A DNA stretch of 64,000 bases from Rutpela maculata. Lineage: Eukaryota > Arthropoda > Insecta > Coleoptera > Cerambycidae. The DNA lies in contig OW386285.2 of assembly GCA_936432065.2 (NCBI GenBank), positions 35,209,920 to 35,273,919 on the forward strand, given 5' to 3'. Positions 33,886 through 45,787 of this stretch are shown piece after piece (position 1 is the first letter of the stretch; each line of letters opens with the position of its first letter). The position numbers and the translations under genes are program-made. The notes beneath the pieces were generated by a model, which saw only the letters and a program-made list of their open reading frames with translations, was not told the origin of the DNA and ran no database searches.

Positions 33886-33894
33886 GGATGTATT

Positions 33895-34045
33895 GTTTTT
33901 GAAAATAAATAAATGCTAATTAAAGTCGAACCCAGGAGAGGACTAGCAAACTCATCAGCTCTCAGTCAAGCTTTGACCCATTCAACCATCGTCGCTCTAC
34001 AATTGAGACTAGAAGTTGCCGCATCCGCACGTACTATTTGCACGT
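33895..34045 (-). mobile_element. tRNA-derived SINE, minus strand, tail to tail with neighbour
   Basis: On the minus strand GACGATGGTTGAATGGGTCA (A-box-like, about 33973-33995) precedes CCTGGGTTCGACTTTAATTA (B box, about 33925-33940). The sequence ends in ATTTATTTATTTTC beside 33900. Its tail faces the tail of the plus-strand SINE at 33680-33885. The body differs from that SINE, so it is another subfamily or is truncated. Confidence 0.55.
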
Positions 34046-35204
34046 AATAATGGAAATAAACACACCGTAATAATTAGTCCTTTACTGTCTTTTTGTACTT
34101 GTATATTTCAAGTACAATTTCTCATTAAACTAATGAGTCAATATTTTTATACAATTTACTTCTGATAATGAGTTGTTTAATAAACACAAAAGAACAAAAA
34201 GGACATTAATTCAAATTATTTATGCATTGTGAGAATTTTATCAACTGTTTTGCCTTTCGCAAATTAGTATCATTTTATGGAATATTAATTGGAGAATAGC
34301 AGAAGGGCTGAAAGAAGAAGCGTGTGAATTACAAAAAATATAAATTCTAGTATGAAAAATACATGGAATATTCATTGACATGTATATGCGTTAATATCAC
34401 AATCACAGAAAATATAATAATATAATGATAAATTTTAAAATAAACAAAAAAGGAAAATAGGCAAATATGTAAGTTAAGAAGTTTTTATACACTATTTTCA
34501 TCTATAATTTGCAAAATGTAATACAAACAGAAATATAAACATTCAAACAAATATAAATATTTACAAATGAAAAATTACTACTTGTTTTTTCATAACCATC
34601 TACACCGATTGATTTTACCATTGGCGAATCTTGTATATTTTCGGCATCGTCATTTTATTAATTGCTTGAAAGTAGGATACCTTTCAATTCATTGAGCGTT
34701 TGGAGTTCTCTAGATCAACAAGGTTTATGTTTGTTATTTTGACTAATCACACTTGATTAACTCAAAAAAGCTGGCATAACCTTAGTTGTATTTGTCCATA
34801 TGACTGCCACACAGTGTTACTTACTGATTTGTAGGTCTAACGGCGCATTTTTTAGGATATATAAACGAATCGATTGCTGCAAAAAGTGTTTTTGATTAAT
34901 ATAGTTCACCGCAGCATGATTTTTGTCAATTTGGCAGGCATCTGTCATACAGATATCTACCAGAAAAGTCGTCTGCCTTGATGAAGATATAAATTTGAAT
35001 GACTGTTTTTATCATTCTTCAAATCATTTTTCTTGATAAACATCTTTCTTCAAAAGTGGGCCTGTTATTTTGATAGCACCTACTAGGAAGTTGCTACCAA
35101 TTTTTTTGTCTGCCGTCTCGCTATTTATTGTGCCGTAAATAAGCGAACCGAGCGACTCAAAAATTATTTTCGATCAATATTTATAGTTCACCGAACAGTA
35201 ATTT
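34046..35204. other. AT-rich DNA with a diverged direct duplication
   Basis: Segments about 34857-34950 and 35150-35230 are related. Both have CGAA(T/C)CGA..., TTTTGAT..AAT, ATAGTTCACCG and AATTTTTG, then (G)GCAT/GTATCTG. The second leads directly into the palindrome at 35205. No gene was recognised. Confidence 0.45.
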
Positions 35205-35745
35205 TTGCTATTTTGAGAAGTATCTGGCTGTATAGACTGGCGGTACATGACCAGTCAGGAGCAACGTTTTTAAAATGCATGCCAATCATATATATGAATG
35301 AAATTACCATGAATATGCCAGAAACGCAAATGTTAGGCAGTCGTCGCGTGCAGAAGTGTGTGCAAATCGATTTTTTTTGTTTTTTATTTTAAAATGGATG
35401 CCAATAGTGCCAAACGAAAAGCCATGAAAAAAAATCCAAAATCAAAATCATCCAAAATCAAGAACACTAAAAAATTTTACGATTTAATGTGCGCATCAAA
35501 AGTTGTTTTGCGCGCGGAAACTGCATGCCAATGAATTTCCACTGGATCCTTTTTCACGGCTTTTCGTTTGGCACTTTTGGCATCCATTTTAAAATAAAAA
35601 GAAAAACACAAAAAAAATTTAAAAAAATCGATTTGCACACCCTTCTGCGCGCAACGACGATATATGATTGGCATGCATTTTAAAAACGTTGCACCTGACT
35701 GGTTTTGTACCTCCAGTCTAGTAGATGAAGCTACTGGACAAATTG
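35205..35745. repeat. Palindromic element with mirrored coding starts
   Basis: Left arm about 35205-35430 and right arm about 35555-35745 are reverse complements (ACGTTTTTAAAATGCATGCC, TGTGCAAATCGATTTTTT, TGCCAAACGAAAAGCC). In each arm, reading towards the centre, the sequence encodes MDA(N/K)SAKRKA(M/V)KK(N/D)P: on the plus strand from about 35394 and on the minus strand from about 35592. The minus frame is open to 35477 (65 codons). I do not recognise this lysine-rich start. It could be the head of a transposase captured in both arms, or chance. Confidence 0.65.
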
Positions 35746-37130
35746 TCTACCTAGATTGTAGATCGTTCAACGGGTGGGTCGCTCGCATCGACCTGAAAAG
35801 ATGTTTTACAATTAATTGTTGCCCAGGACTCCCAAGCTGTACATATCGTTGTCTGCCTTGTCCATGTTCTTAAGATGGTATCTTAAGGGACAATGGCCTG
35901 TTAAAAGGCCTTTTCGAGTTCGAGTAGCCTAGTGGCATTCTTTGACGAATAAGTAATTGTCTACCTAGATATAAATGCTATCAAAAGCAGCTGTATTGTT
36001 CACCCCTGCAGCTTTTTGCTTGATTAATATAGACGATCGATTTTGACCAATGAATTGATTGCCATCAGTGAACATTTTTGACATTATCGTGCACATATTG
36101 TCTGCCAGTTCTCCTGCGAAAAGGAAGACTGGAATTTTTTCCACTATGCTGAAGAAATCTTAAAAACAGGACTTCTTTCTTACCTTTTATACATAAACAA
36201 GAAAATATAGTGATGATGATTTAACTACGAGATTCTCACTATTATACATGCCTTTATTCCGTGATTCTATTGAGACAATTCCTCCAATGATATTCGTTTA
36301 TCCATCTCACTGTCCATTTGAACATCTGTCTTACTATGCGTATGTATATATGTTATATAATATTATTAAGACTTAGCCACAATAAACCTTCACAGGTATA
36401 TCGTATTAATTATTAATTATTATTAATTGCTTATCTTCAAGATATCATATTACACCTTTGTTTCTCATAACTTGTGATGACTGCAGAACTGTAATTCCTT
36501 TGTTCTATATTTTGCTTATTCAGGTTCTGTATGTTATAAATATGACTAAACACGCTTTGTTGAATCAGTTATTAAACTCACTTAGAACGAAACACTTCTA
36601 ATTATTATTATGTTCCTTCTCCAAGAGCCAACGTTGGCTCCATTTAATTAAATAAAAGTTTTTAAAAAGTCATTCATGTGAACCGTGATCTAACATATAT
36701 TCATGAAATCTCAGAATATTTCCATAAACATTTAACTATATTTGGAGTGGAGTAAAAACCCTTCACAGAATACATAAAAAATATTAAGACAAGATGTTGA
36801 CTCGATGACTAAAAACCTCAATTCTCGCTATTAAATAAAAATGAAATGACACATACCTATCTATATACAGTACAGATTGTTGACTATAATGTTGTATATT
36901 CTTCAATCCAGATATTAGCATCTTTCGTCAAGTACATATCTGCTAATCAAAAGAACTTTTACAGCATGCAGTACTACAGAATAAAATAGTGAATTTACGA
37001 TAATCTTTCGAGAAGGCTAAGCAATAGTACGTGCCTATATAACATTGCATTGCATTGCACTGTACATTACTAAAAATGAGAACACGCTGACATATTTGTT
37101 ACGTCATTTGGTGGCAGTCCAGATAGTTCG
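35746..37130. other. AT-rich DNA with small stems, no gene
   Basis: Short stems occur at about 35893-35912 (GGCCTGTTAAAAGGCC) and about 36628-36640 (GAGCCAACGTTGGCTC). A segment at 36010-36120 loosely resembles, inverted, the duplication at 34857-35230. No domain was found in any frame. Confidence 0.4.
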
Positions 37131-37500
37131 ACAAATGTAGAGGTGGTAAAGATGTCACACAGGGTTGGGTTTCGTCACCGATCCTTTTCAATGTCTATAG
37201 TAAACACGTGATATACTCGAGCATTGGAGGAATGGAGTGGCTATAAACAGAACTAAGTATTCGCAGTCGGAATTTACAAATGAAACCTCCACTGTCACCG
37301 TCGCAGCAAATGAAAATGAGCTCATGCGTCTGCTCGAAACTCTTCAAAAGACTCTGATGACACTTTAAGTTTAAACTACAATAAAATCAAAATTTATATA
37401 ATTCTATCAAATGGAAACCATTAATGGTATACAATATGAACAAAAGAATTTCTTGAAGAGAAGCTTGTGTAATGTGTATACTCAGACATTAAAGGTTTTT
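37131..37500 (+). pseudogene. Non-LTR retrotransposon RT fragment
   Basis: VSSPILFNVYSKH (about 37165-37205) is the RT block normally reading VxSPxLFNIYxE. In another frame NLRYETSTVTVAANENELMR followed by LLETLQKTL (about 37275-37358) is the YADD region with the aspartates lost (YET). The end near 37500 is untidy. It is the same family as the minus-strand fragment at 2270-2530. Heavily decayed, about 370 bp. Confidence 0.65.
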
Positions 37501-37541
37501 GAGTTCTTGAGATGTTGCACACTCTCTTATAAGCGATAGAT

Positions 37542-38453
37542 AAAAACCGCTGCCTATGAAATCACTACTTCCACATCCAGATTTTCTATCCAAGCCTATT
37601 TTACGAGAAATATGTTGATGTTACATTTGCACTCCACTATGTGGAAAAAATGTTCATAGAACTTTAATAATAATATTTGAAATTGTCTACTCCAAAAACC
37701 AATAAAACGATATGCCACATGTTAGTGGGGTTGGCTGATGCCAAAAAAACTTTTCAGTCCTTTTGTTCTTGTATAGGTACACACTAAATCACATTTTAAT
37801 TTTTTTAGCTCCTTTAATCACGGGGTGAAGGTGATAATGGGGTGTGGGTGGGTGGCTGATGCCAAAAAAATTTGATGTCTTTGGTTGCTGTGCACACTAA
37901 ATCACAATTTTTACACCCCCTTTAATAATGTGGTGGGATGTGGCAATATGTATGGTATAGGAGGTGGCTGATACCAACAAGATTGTTGAGGCCTTTGATT
38001 CTACATACACTAAATCACAAATTCATTTTTTTACCACATTTAATAATGTGGTGAGGGTAGTAATTAGGATGATATGGGTGATATTCCCGGACATATATTA
38101 AATCCAAGTTTTATGGACTCTTATTGCTCGCTTGTTTTACCTATTTTTCAACCTCCCAACTCGTCAATGGAATAAGATCAAAATATAATCTAGTTCTAGT
38201 TCCCATTATAATACATAGGTGTCCCAAATTTCATGTCAATATCATAAACGCTTCCAGAGTGATTATGCGCAGAAAAATTTACAGAGAGTGAGACAGGTGG
38301 GCAGATAGGCAGGCAGCCAGACCGACAGAACGACAGACAGATTTTTTTTGCTCAACCTTAAAATCTCTACGTTTCATGACATTTGAGAAAAAAAATCTTT
38401 TTTTTTTAAGATTACAATACTTCCACATCATTACTTGGATGTAGGAGTAAAAA
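37542..38453 (+). repeat. R-family repeat, copy R2 (expanded interior)
   Basis: The head AAAAACCGCTGCC...ACTTCCACATCCAG starts at 37542 and the end ACTTCCACATCATTACTTGG is diverged. It has three to four minisatellite units of about 120 bp (GGTGGCTGATGCCAA...CACTAAATCACA...TTTAATAATG.GGTG) where R1 has two, so it is longer (about 912 bp). It carries many substitutions and is an older copy. Confidence 0.75.
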
Positions 38454-38954
38454 ATCGGCAGCTACTGGAAGCGGCTAGAACCTCCCCACCCGGTGAATCT
38501 TTGAAGCCGAAAAGAGCACTAAAAAATATGAACGATCTCATTTAATATATTTATTAAGTTGAAATATTTCTTTCATATTAAAACAGAAAAAAAAGTCTAT
38601 TACGTTCGGTGGGATTTGGACCTAAGAACTTGAGTGTTAAATTTATAGCCTGCACAAGATTAATATTTTATTCAGTATTTTAATACAAATATATGCCTCA
38701 TCGGGATGCCGGAAATAGCGGAAATAGTTTTTAAAATATAATGTCACTGTTACTTTTAAAGTTTTATTGGAAAAAACTCACCGAAAACGTTCCGGTGAGA
38801 TTGCTTATATTTGTAGGGCTTGTGAGCGGTTCACGAAGGCCTCTCACACCTTCCGTGGGCTTTATTAACGTCGAAAAAACTTGTAATGTCTCGATGCACT
38901 TGACACTCAAATTTACTCAGCATACAGTCTGCACGCTTTAACACACTAGTCTAT
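38454..38954. other. DNA with no recognised gene
   Basis: The minus strand near 38600-38640 reads TAGGTCCAAATCCCACC, loosely B-box-like, perhaps a decayed SINE. The 66-codon plus frame 38741-38941 has no recognised motif. Confidence 0.35.
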
Positions 38955-40575
38955 TGAACGTTAGGTTAGACCACAGAGTACAGTAAATATACAGAGGCGA
39001 AGGCTTGCCTTCCCGCCAAAACCAAATTTGTATACTCATTGCCATTTTTTAATTGTTTAACAATCAACCTCACTTTTATCTTGACACTGTTGACGTTTAT
39101 CGTGTTAAGTTTGGATTTGTGAATTTTATTTCCACTCATTTTGGGATATTAAAAACATTAACCGAGAATTAAAATTCTCATAAATAAAACCTAGTGTACA
39201 ACTCAATTGAAAATAGGCACCGATTATAAACAATTCAAATGGTAATATTTTTCAATCCAACTCGAAATACACTGTTTTTTCACTGTATCCTTAAATGGAG
39301 ATCTGCACGTGACGGCATAGCTAACCTCAAAAATATATATTTCTTAAAATTTAAAAGTATTACGTAGCTATTACTAAAATGTCTGCTTGGTTCCCATACG
39401 TTCGACCAAAATCTAGTTCAATGTAATGTTTATAAAGCTCTAACTAGTTTGTCACAATAAAATAAAACGCATTTTGCAGGTTTGAAATCTAACCTATTAA
39501 AAGAAATAAATTAACAACATATTTCTCTCAGTGTAGACCAGGGTGTATTAAATAGGTGATGCGACGACAACCCTCACAGTGGCTTCATAAGTGCTTACTT
39601 TGTACATAATGTAAAAGATGGCAGGACAACTAAGTTCTCTCATTACTTACGCATAGATAGATAATTTTACAGGTTTTGTGCATACGTGCATACAGTGATG
39701 CATACATTCCCGGCTTTTTGTTTTTGACAAGAGTCCAGTGACATCTAACATTAAGTAGCTAAATGCAATTCGCGAAAATCAAACAAATGAACCCAGTAGG
39801 GATTTACCTTCGATACAAAGGAATTCACATAAAAGGAAAAGTTTATATAGTAAAGTAACAGCGGAAATTTGTCATGATATATAAATCGCTGTCACATATT
39901 GGTGAATTTGTGTGTATCGAAGGTAAATCCCTACTGGGTTCATTTGTTTGATTTTTGCGAATACTACATGCAGTATTGCACGTGTCGTCACAGCTAACCT
40001 CAAAAATATATATTTCTTAAGATTTACAGGTATTACGTAGCTATTATTAAAATTTATGCCTGGTCCCTGTACTTTCAACCAAAGTCAAGTTCAACGTAAT
40101 GTGTATGAAGTTTTAAATAGTTTGTCACGATAAAATAAGACACTTTTGCAGGTTGGGAATCTAACCTATAATTAGCAATCTATTTTTATTAATCAACAAT
40201 ATGGAAAAATTATTTGCGTGAATTTTTAAATATTTGCTTGGAACCAGTATGGCTCCAAGCTAAAAATGCCTATACAAACATTAAAAATGAGAATAAATGA
40301 AAAAACCTTAAAATTTGAGGTTATGTTAGTTATACGATGCACATGCCCAGGTAATTGTAGGACCTTATTGCTCGCGCCATCTACTAAAGTAAATAGAAAC
40401 CATGCACTTACGAAGCCATTATTATAATAGGAAAGTGCCGGACCACCTATTTAATACACCGTGGTGTAGACGCAACTGGTACGCAAGGTTACAGAAAACG
40501 AGCCATCAAAACTCAAAGGAACCGCCAAAGTCTTCGCCTCTGTGCAGTTACTGTACTCTGTGGTTACACTATAAA
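38955..40575. repeat. Nested inverted and direct repeats, about 1.6 kb
   Basis: Outer arms: 38960-39030 (ACCACAGAGTACAGTAA, CAGAGGCGAAG) returns inverted at about 40500-40575, and 39535-39600 (GTGTATTAAATAGGTG, GGCTTC.TAAGTGC) at about 40395-40460. Inner hairpin: 39772-39830 against 39902-39962 (AATCAAACAAATGAACCCAG, AGGGATTTACCTTCGATACA). Direct repeats: 39311-39517 and 39977-40195 (AGCTAACCTCAAAAATATAT, ATTACGTAGCTATTA, AGTTTGTCAC.ATAAAATAA). The left outer arm is split by about 0.5 kb holding the first direct repeat. I infer a palindromic element with later insertions. Confidence 0.65.
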
Positions 40576-40866
40576 ATATATCTTACACAAGAAGCGTGTT
40601 ATTTGGTTTTTAATTTTTTTCACGGAAACCAAATCGAAAGAGTGCAAGTGTGATATATCGTTGAAATCGGAATTTTTACTGCTTTTCAATGGTTCGATTA
40701 CAAATTGTAAGTAATCATAAAATAAACAACTTGTTGTGCCAAAACGGCAACAAACGTAATCCGATCTCAACCAAAACCTTTTCAGATCTTCTGGAGCTCT
40801 AAAGAAACCCTCATGCAAAGTTTCATCTAAATCCGTTTAGTGGCTTCGCCGCTATCGTGCTAACAG

Positions 40867-40939
<73 letters not shown>

Positions 40940-41054
40940 GGTCTGACCGTATTTGTGACAAACCATCCTCAAATGTATTTGTGGAAGCTTTGCTAATATG
41001 GTTGCCTGCCGATCAGGTAAAAATTCTCCTTTTCGTAGATATGTCTCATTTTTC
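40576..41054. other. Repeat tail and (CA)n, no gene
   Basis: ATGCAAAGTTTCATCTAAAT, then CGTTTAGTGGCTTCGCCG and ACAGACAT (about 40812-40870), is wording common at the 3' ends of dispersed insect repeats. It runs straight into a CA microsatellite. No coding frame is supported. Confidence 0.45.
40871..40935. repeat. (AC)n microsatellite, 65 bp
   Basis: Uninterrupted alternating AC from 40871 to 40935, flanked by CAT and TACAG. Confidence 0.95.
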
Positions 41055-41525
41055 GATACACTCCGTAGTTAAGAAGTTATAAGGTGCATATATTTCTGAC
41101 GACGTTTGCCACTAATACTATGTACGTGTGTAAAATGTATTCCATAAATCTACTGTGTATCATGTACGCCACATATATATTTAATGAATGTGTGTATGAA
41201 ATATCAGTAAAAATACGAATTTCCAATATTACAATTATATTTAATAAAGATATAAGTGTATCTGTTTGTCATTCACAACATTCTAGCTAACATTTAGATA
41301 CATTATTTAATTAATAATCACAGATTACGTTATATATTCCTATATAAAATTTGTTACGTATTTAATAATTTGTCATTAGGTCAATCCTTTAGAAAACTTT
41401 TATGTACGATAAGTAGATAGGCACACTTATTACAAGCTTTTGTTTAACTTGCTTTGTATGTATGTTAGTTTGTATGTTGTTAGCTTGTATGTTAGTATGT
41501 TTAGTTCAAATCTTGCAAGTCAATT
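41055..41525. repeat. Direct repeat D, copy 1 (about 470 bp)
   Basis: ATACACTCCGTAG, ATATTTCTGACGACGTTTGC, GTGTAAAATGTATTCCATAA and TTTGTATGTATGTTAGTT all recur in the same order at 45788-46248. Stops differ and no frame is shared, so it is non-coding. The 68-codon frame at 41084-41290 is not conserved in copy 2. Confidence 0.85.
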
Positions 41526-41615
41526 TTGAACGACTTAACGACGGTCAATTGAATTTTGCATACACATGTAGTTCTGGTAACCATACCATAATATGGTACT
41601 AAAAAGAGTATTTTT

Positions 41616-42288
41616 ATTTCCACATCCAGTGGAAGTATAGTAACGACAAAAAAATGTTTAAAAATTTTTATTGTTCAAATGGGCTTAGAATGTCATGAAA
41701 CGTCGAGATTTTAAGTTTGAGCGAAAAAAAATGTCTGACTGTCTGTCGGTCTGTAAATTTTTTTTGTGCGCACGTTTACTCTGGAACCGTTTGAGATATT
41801 GACTTGAAATTTGGTACACATATGTACTTTAACGAGATCTAGAACTAAATTATATTTTCATCTTGTTCCGTCGAAGGATTTGGGGGTAAATTGGTAAATT
41901 TGGGGTAAATATGTAAATCAAGCAGGTAAGAGTTCATAAAATTGGTATTTAGCATATACAAGAGAAGCTCAAAAAAATTTTGGCATTAGCTACACCTATT
42001 ACCACCCCCACCCCATTATTAAAGGGGATGAAAAAAAATTGTGATTTAGTGAAACCTCAAAATATTTTTTTACTTTATCCACCCCCACTATCACCCTCTA
42101 TCACCACCCCCACCCCACTACCGATGTGGGGTATCGTTTTATGGGTTTTTGGGGTAGAATATTTCAAATATTATATTATATATTATTAAAGTTCCATAAA
42201 CAATTATTTCCACCCACAAAATTTTTTCGTTGTGAGTGACTTGGATAGGAAATGTGGAAGTAGCGATTTCTTGGTCAGCGGTTTTTTT
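41616..42288 (-). repeat. R-family repeat, copy R3
   Basis: Begins with the R end in reverse (TTCCACATCCAGTGGAAGTA) at 41616 and finishes with the reversed head (ATGTGGAAGTAGCGATTTC, CAGCGG) at about 42288. It has the short interior with two minisatellite units. Confidence 0.85.
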
Positions 42289-42754
42289 CTTTTAAAGTGC
42301 ATGTACTCTACGGTGGTGTTTGGAAAGAAAAAAAAATTAAACTTAAACCAACTTTTTGGATTTTAATTTTAATTATGGATGTTGCACGTATAAACAATTT
42401 CAAATAACTACGTCATTTTTTTGTGAAACCAAAAAACGATAAGTGAATTATGAAAGTATATAAAATAATCAACGTTTAAAAAAATAATTATGTTCCACTT
42501 GCATCTGAATCCGTGATACGTTAGTTTTTGTTCCAAAATGATTATATTTCTCTCTCTGCTAGTTGAAAATTATCCACAACTAAAATTTTTTAAATTACAT
42601 CGCATAAAGCACCATTGAGGACATAACGCACGTTCGAAAAAAAAATTATCTCCCCACCTCTTAAATATTGTAACTAGACAACTAACTTAATTAATGGTAT
42701 ACATCACTCCATTTTCAGCATTCGAGCCTTTTTTTTTAACATTTTTGGTCTTTT
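42289..42754. other. Spacer between R copies, no feature
   Basis: AT-rich, nothing recognised. Confidence 0.5.
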
Positions 42755-43452
42755 TACTTCCACGTCGAGTGGAAGTATAGTAACGACAAAAAAAATTTTA
42801 AAACTTTTATTGTTCAGATAAGCTTAGAATGTTATGGAACGTCGAGATTTTAAGTTTAAGTGAAAAAAAAATTATGTCTGTCGGTCTGTCTGTAACTTTT
42901 TTGTGCGCACGTTTACTCTGGAACCGTTTAAGATATTGACTTGCAATTTGGTACACATATGTATTTTAACGAGATCTGGAACGAGATTATATTATCATCT
43001 TGTTCCGTCCAAGGGTTGGGGGGTAAATTAGGGTGAATTGGGGTAAATAGGTAAATGAGGCAGGCAAGAGTTCATAAAATTGGTATTTAGTATATACAAG
43101 AGAAGCTAAGGTCTCAAAATAAATTTTGGCATTAGCCACCCCCATTACCACCACCACTCCATTATTAAAGGGGATGAGAAAAGATTATGATTTAGTGTGT
43201 GTACCATGTACAAGAACCAAAACCCTCAAAATATTTTTTTACTTCATCCACCCTCCACTACCCCCCTATCACCACCCCCACCCTATTACCGATGTTGGGT
43301 ACCGTTTTATGGGTTCTTGGGGTAGAGGATTTCAAATATTATATTATTAAAGTTCCATAAACAATTATTTCCACATATAAAATTTTTTCGTTGTGAGAGA
43401 CTTGGATAGAAAATCTGGATGTGGAAGTAGTAATTCCCTGTGCAGCGGTTTT
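42755..43452 (-). repeat. R-family repeat, copy R4
   Basis: ACTTCCACGTCGAGTGGAAG at 42755 to GTGGAAGTAGTAATTCCCTG, GCAGCGG at about 43452. It has the same orientation as R3, 1.1 kb downstream, and a similar interior. Confidence 0.85.
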
Positions 43453-43741
43453 AAACTATAATTTGATCGTATAATTTATTCATTCACACACTGCATTTTA
43501 AATGGCGATCAGGTTTAAATTATAATTTTTATATCGGATAGTGTATTGACTCAGACGTTGAATTCTAAGAAATAGCGGAGGATCCAGTATTATTTTAAGT
43601 AAAAACGACGTAATGAATATAAAATATATAAATATTAAAACGTAATACTAAGATGTAATTAAACGTAAAAATTTTGAAATAAAATTAAATGTAATTAAAC
43701 GTAAAAAAAAATTATTATTTAAATGTACCTAATAAAACGAA

Positions 43742-44429
43742 AAAAACCGCTGCCCAAGGAATCACTACTTCCACATCCAGATTTTCTATCCAAATCACTC
43801 ACAACGAAAAAATTTTGTATGTGGAAATAATTGTTTATGGCACTTTAATAATATAATATTTGAAATCCTCTACCCCAAAAACCCATAAAACGATACCTCG
43901 CATCGGTAGTGGGGTGGGGGTTGTGATAGGGGGTGGTAGTGGGGGTGGATAAAGTAAACAAATATTTTGAGGTTTCTGACTCTTGTACACACACTAAATC
44001 ACATTTTTTTTTCATCCCCTTTAATAATGGGGTAGGGGTGGTAATGGGGGTGGTTAATGCCAAATTTTTTTTTGAGACGTTAGCTTCTCTTGTATATACT
44101 AAATACTTTATGAACTTTTACCTGCTTGATTTACCTATTTACCCCAAATTTACCCCAATTTACCCCTTCGACGGAACAAGATGAAAATAAAATCTAGTTC
44201 TAGTTCTCGTTAAAGTACATATGTGTACCAAATTTAAAGTCAATATCTCAAACGGTTCCAGAGTAAACGTGCGCACAAAAAAAGTTACAGACCGGCAGAC
44301 CGACAGAAATTTTTTTTTCACTCAAACTTAAAATCTCGACGTTTCATGACATTCTAAGCCTATCTGAACAAGAAAAATTTTTAAAAATTTTTTTGTCGTT
44401 ACTATACTTCCACTGGATGTGGAAGTAAA
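43742..44429 (+). repeat. R-family repeat, copy R5
   Basis: AAAACCGCTGCCCAAGGAAT at 43742, ending CTTCCACTGGATGTGGAAG at about 44427. It is in opposite orientation to R4, so R4 and R5 are arranged head to head around about 0.29 kb and could form a long foldback. Confidence 0.85.
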
Positions 44430-44697
44430 ATAAGTTATGTTGAATTAATTGTCTTAAAAGCTTGTTATGTGAATAGAAAAAAAATCTTACCATCTCTGTC
44501 AAACTAAATTAATGCCTGTATGAACTTTTCGAGTGCAACGTGCTTTTAAAACAATGTATTGACCAATTATTATCTTTGTTTATAATTGTAAAAGCTGTAT
44601 TTAAAGCAATTAATCAACTTAACTTATTTTTTTCACTTTTACACCTAAATAATAATAAAAGCTTGTTTTTAAAAAGGTTTTTTTTACATTTAATTTT

Positions 44698-45623
44698 TAC
44701 TTCCACATCCACGTAGTGGAATGAAAGTGTAGCAACGCAAAGAAAACCTTTTGTTTATTAAAATAGGCTTGCCATGAAACGAGTTTTTAAATTTGAACAA
44801 AAAGAAATTTCTGTCTGTCGGTCTGTCTGTACCTTTTTTGTGCGCACGTTTATTCTGGAACCGTTTATAATATTGACTTGAAATTTGGTACACGTATGTA
44901 CTTTAACGGGATCTGGAACTAGATTATATTCTGATATAATTCATTTGAAGGGGGTAAATGGGGGTAAATAAGGGTAAATAGGTAAAGCAGGCAAGTAGGA
45001 GTCCATAAAATTGGGACTTACGGCATGTACGAGAAGGTCTCAAAAATTAACCACCACCACTATCACCCCCCACACTATTATTAAAGCGGATAAAAAAACT
45101 GTGATTTAGTGTGCATACAAGAACCATAGGCCTCATTTTTTTTTATATTAGCCCACCTCCATCCTATTATTAAAGGGGGTAAAAAATAAAATTGAGATTT
45201 AGTGTGTATACAAAAACCAAGAGCCTTAAAATGATTTTGACATTAGCCATTCACTCTACAACCCCCGTTACCACTCCTACTCCGTTATCAAATGGGGTAA
45301 AAAAATAAAATTGTGATTTAGTGTGTGTACAAGAGTCAAAGGCCTCAAAGATTTTTTTTGGTATTAGTCACACCATCTACCAATACCATCGCCACTCTGG
45401 CGCTATTATTATAGAGGGTAGAAAATAAAATTTTGTATACAAAAATTTTTTGGAGTTAGCCCTTCGACTACCCCAACCACCGTATGACATATCGTTTTTT
45501 TTATTATTTCATTATTATTATTTTTTTAATGCCTTATATATTATTAAAGTTCTTTCGTTGTAAGAGACTTGGATAGGAAATCTGGATGATCTGGAAGTAG
45601 TGATTCCTTCGGCAGCGGTTTTT
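44698..45623 (-). repeat. R-family repeat, copy R6 (expanded interior)
   Basis: Starts TACTTCCACATCCACGTAGTG at about 44698 and ends GATTCCTTCGGCAGCGG at about 45617. The interior has about four minisatellite units (GATTTAGTGTG.ATAC, AAGAACCA, GGCCTCA, ATTAGCC, TATTAAAG.GG) instead of two. It is more diverged than R3-R5. Confidence 0.75.
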
Positions 45624-45711
45624 AATTTGTATTACTATTAATATTAGTTTTTATTCATATTTTAGTCACGTTTCTTTTTAAATTAAAATAGGTATTTCGC
45701 GCCATTTGTGC
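45124..45711. repeat. Duplicated segment E, copy 1
   Basis: From CATAGGCCTCATTTTTTTTT (about 45124) to TTTTTAAATTAAAATAGGTATTTC (about 45711), the sequence returns at 46249-47461 once the hAT-type MITE at 46810-47407 is left out. The segment spans the 3' part of R6 plus about 90 bp beyond it. Copy 1 has the uninterrupted TATTAGTTTTTATTCATATT junction. Confidence 0.75.
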
Positions 45712-45787
45712 TATCTTATATACAGTATATATGGTCCTATTTTATAGTCCTGTTAAAAGTATTTTGTAAAAATAGAATAATAATTTT

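Noticed and set aside
39311..40195. Direct repeats 39311-39517 and 39977-40195 considered as LTRs.
   Set aside because: No TG...CA tips, no target duplicates, and the sequence between them is a palindrome rather than an internal region with priming sites.
41980..42189. A reading frame starting MALATPITTPTPLLKGM is found in R1, R3, R4 and R5, suggesting a conserved small protein.
   Set aside because: The common start only reflects the C/G-rich minisatellite. Downstream indels put the copies in different frames with different C-termini, and single copies lack any domain, so conservation is at the DNA repeat level.
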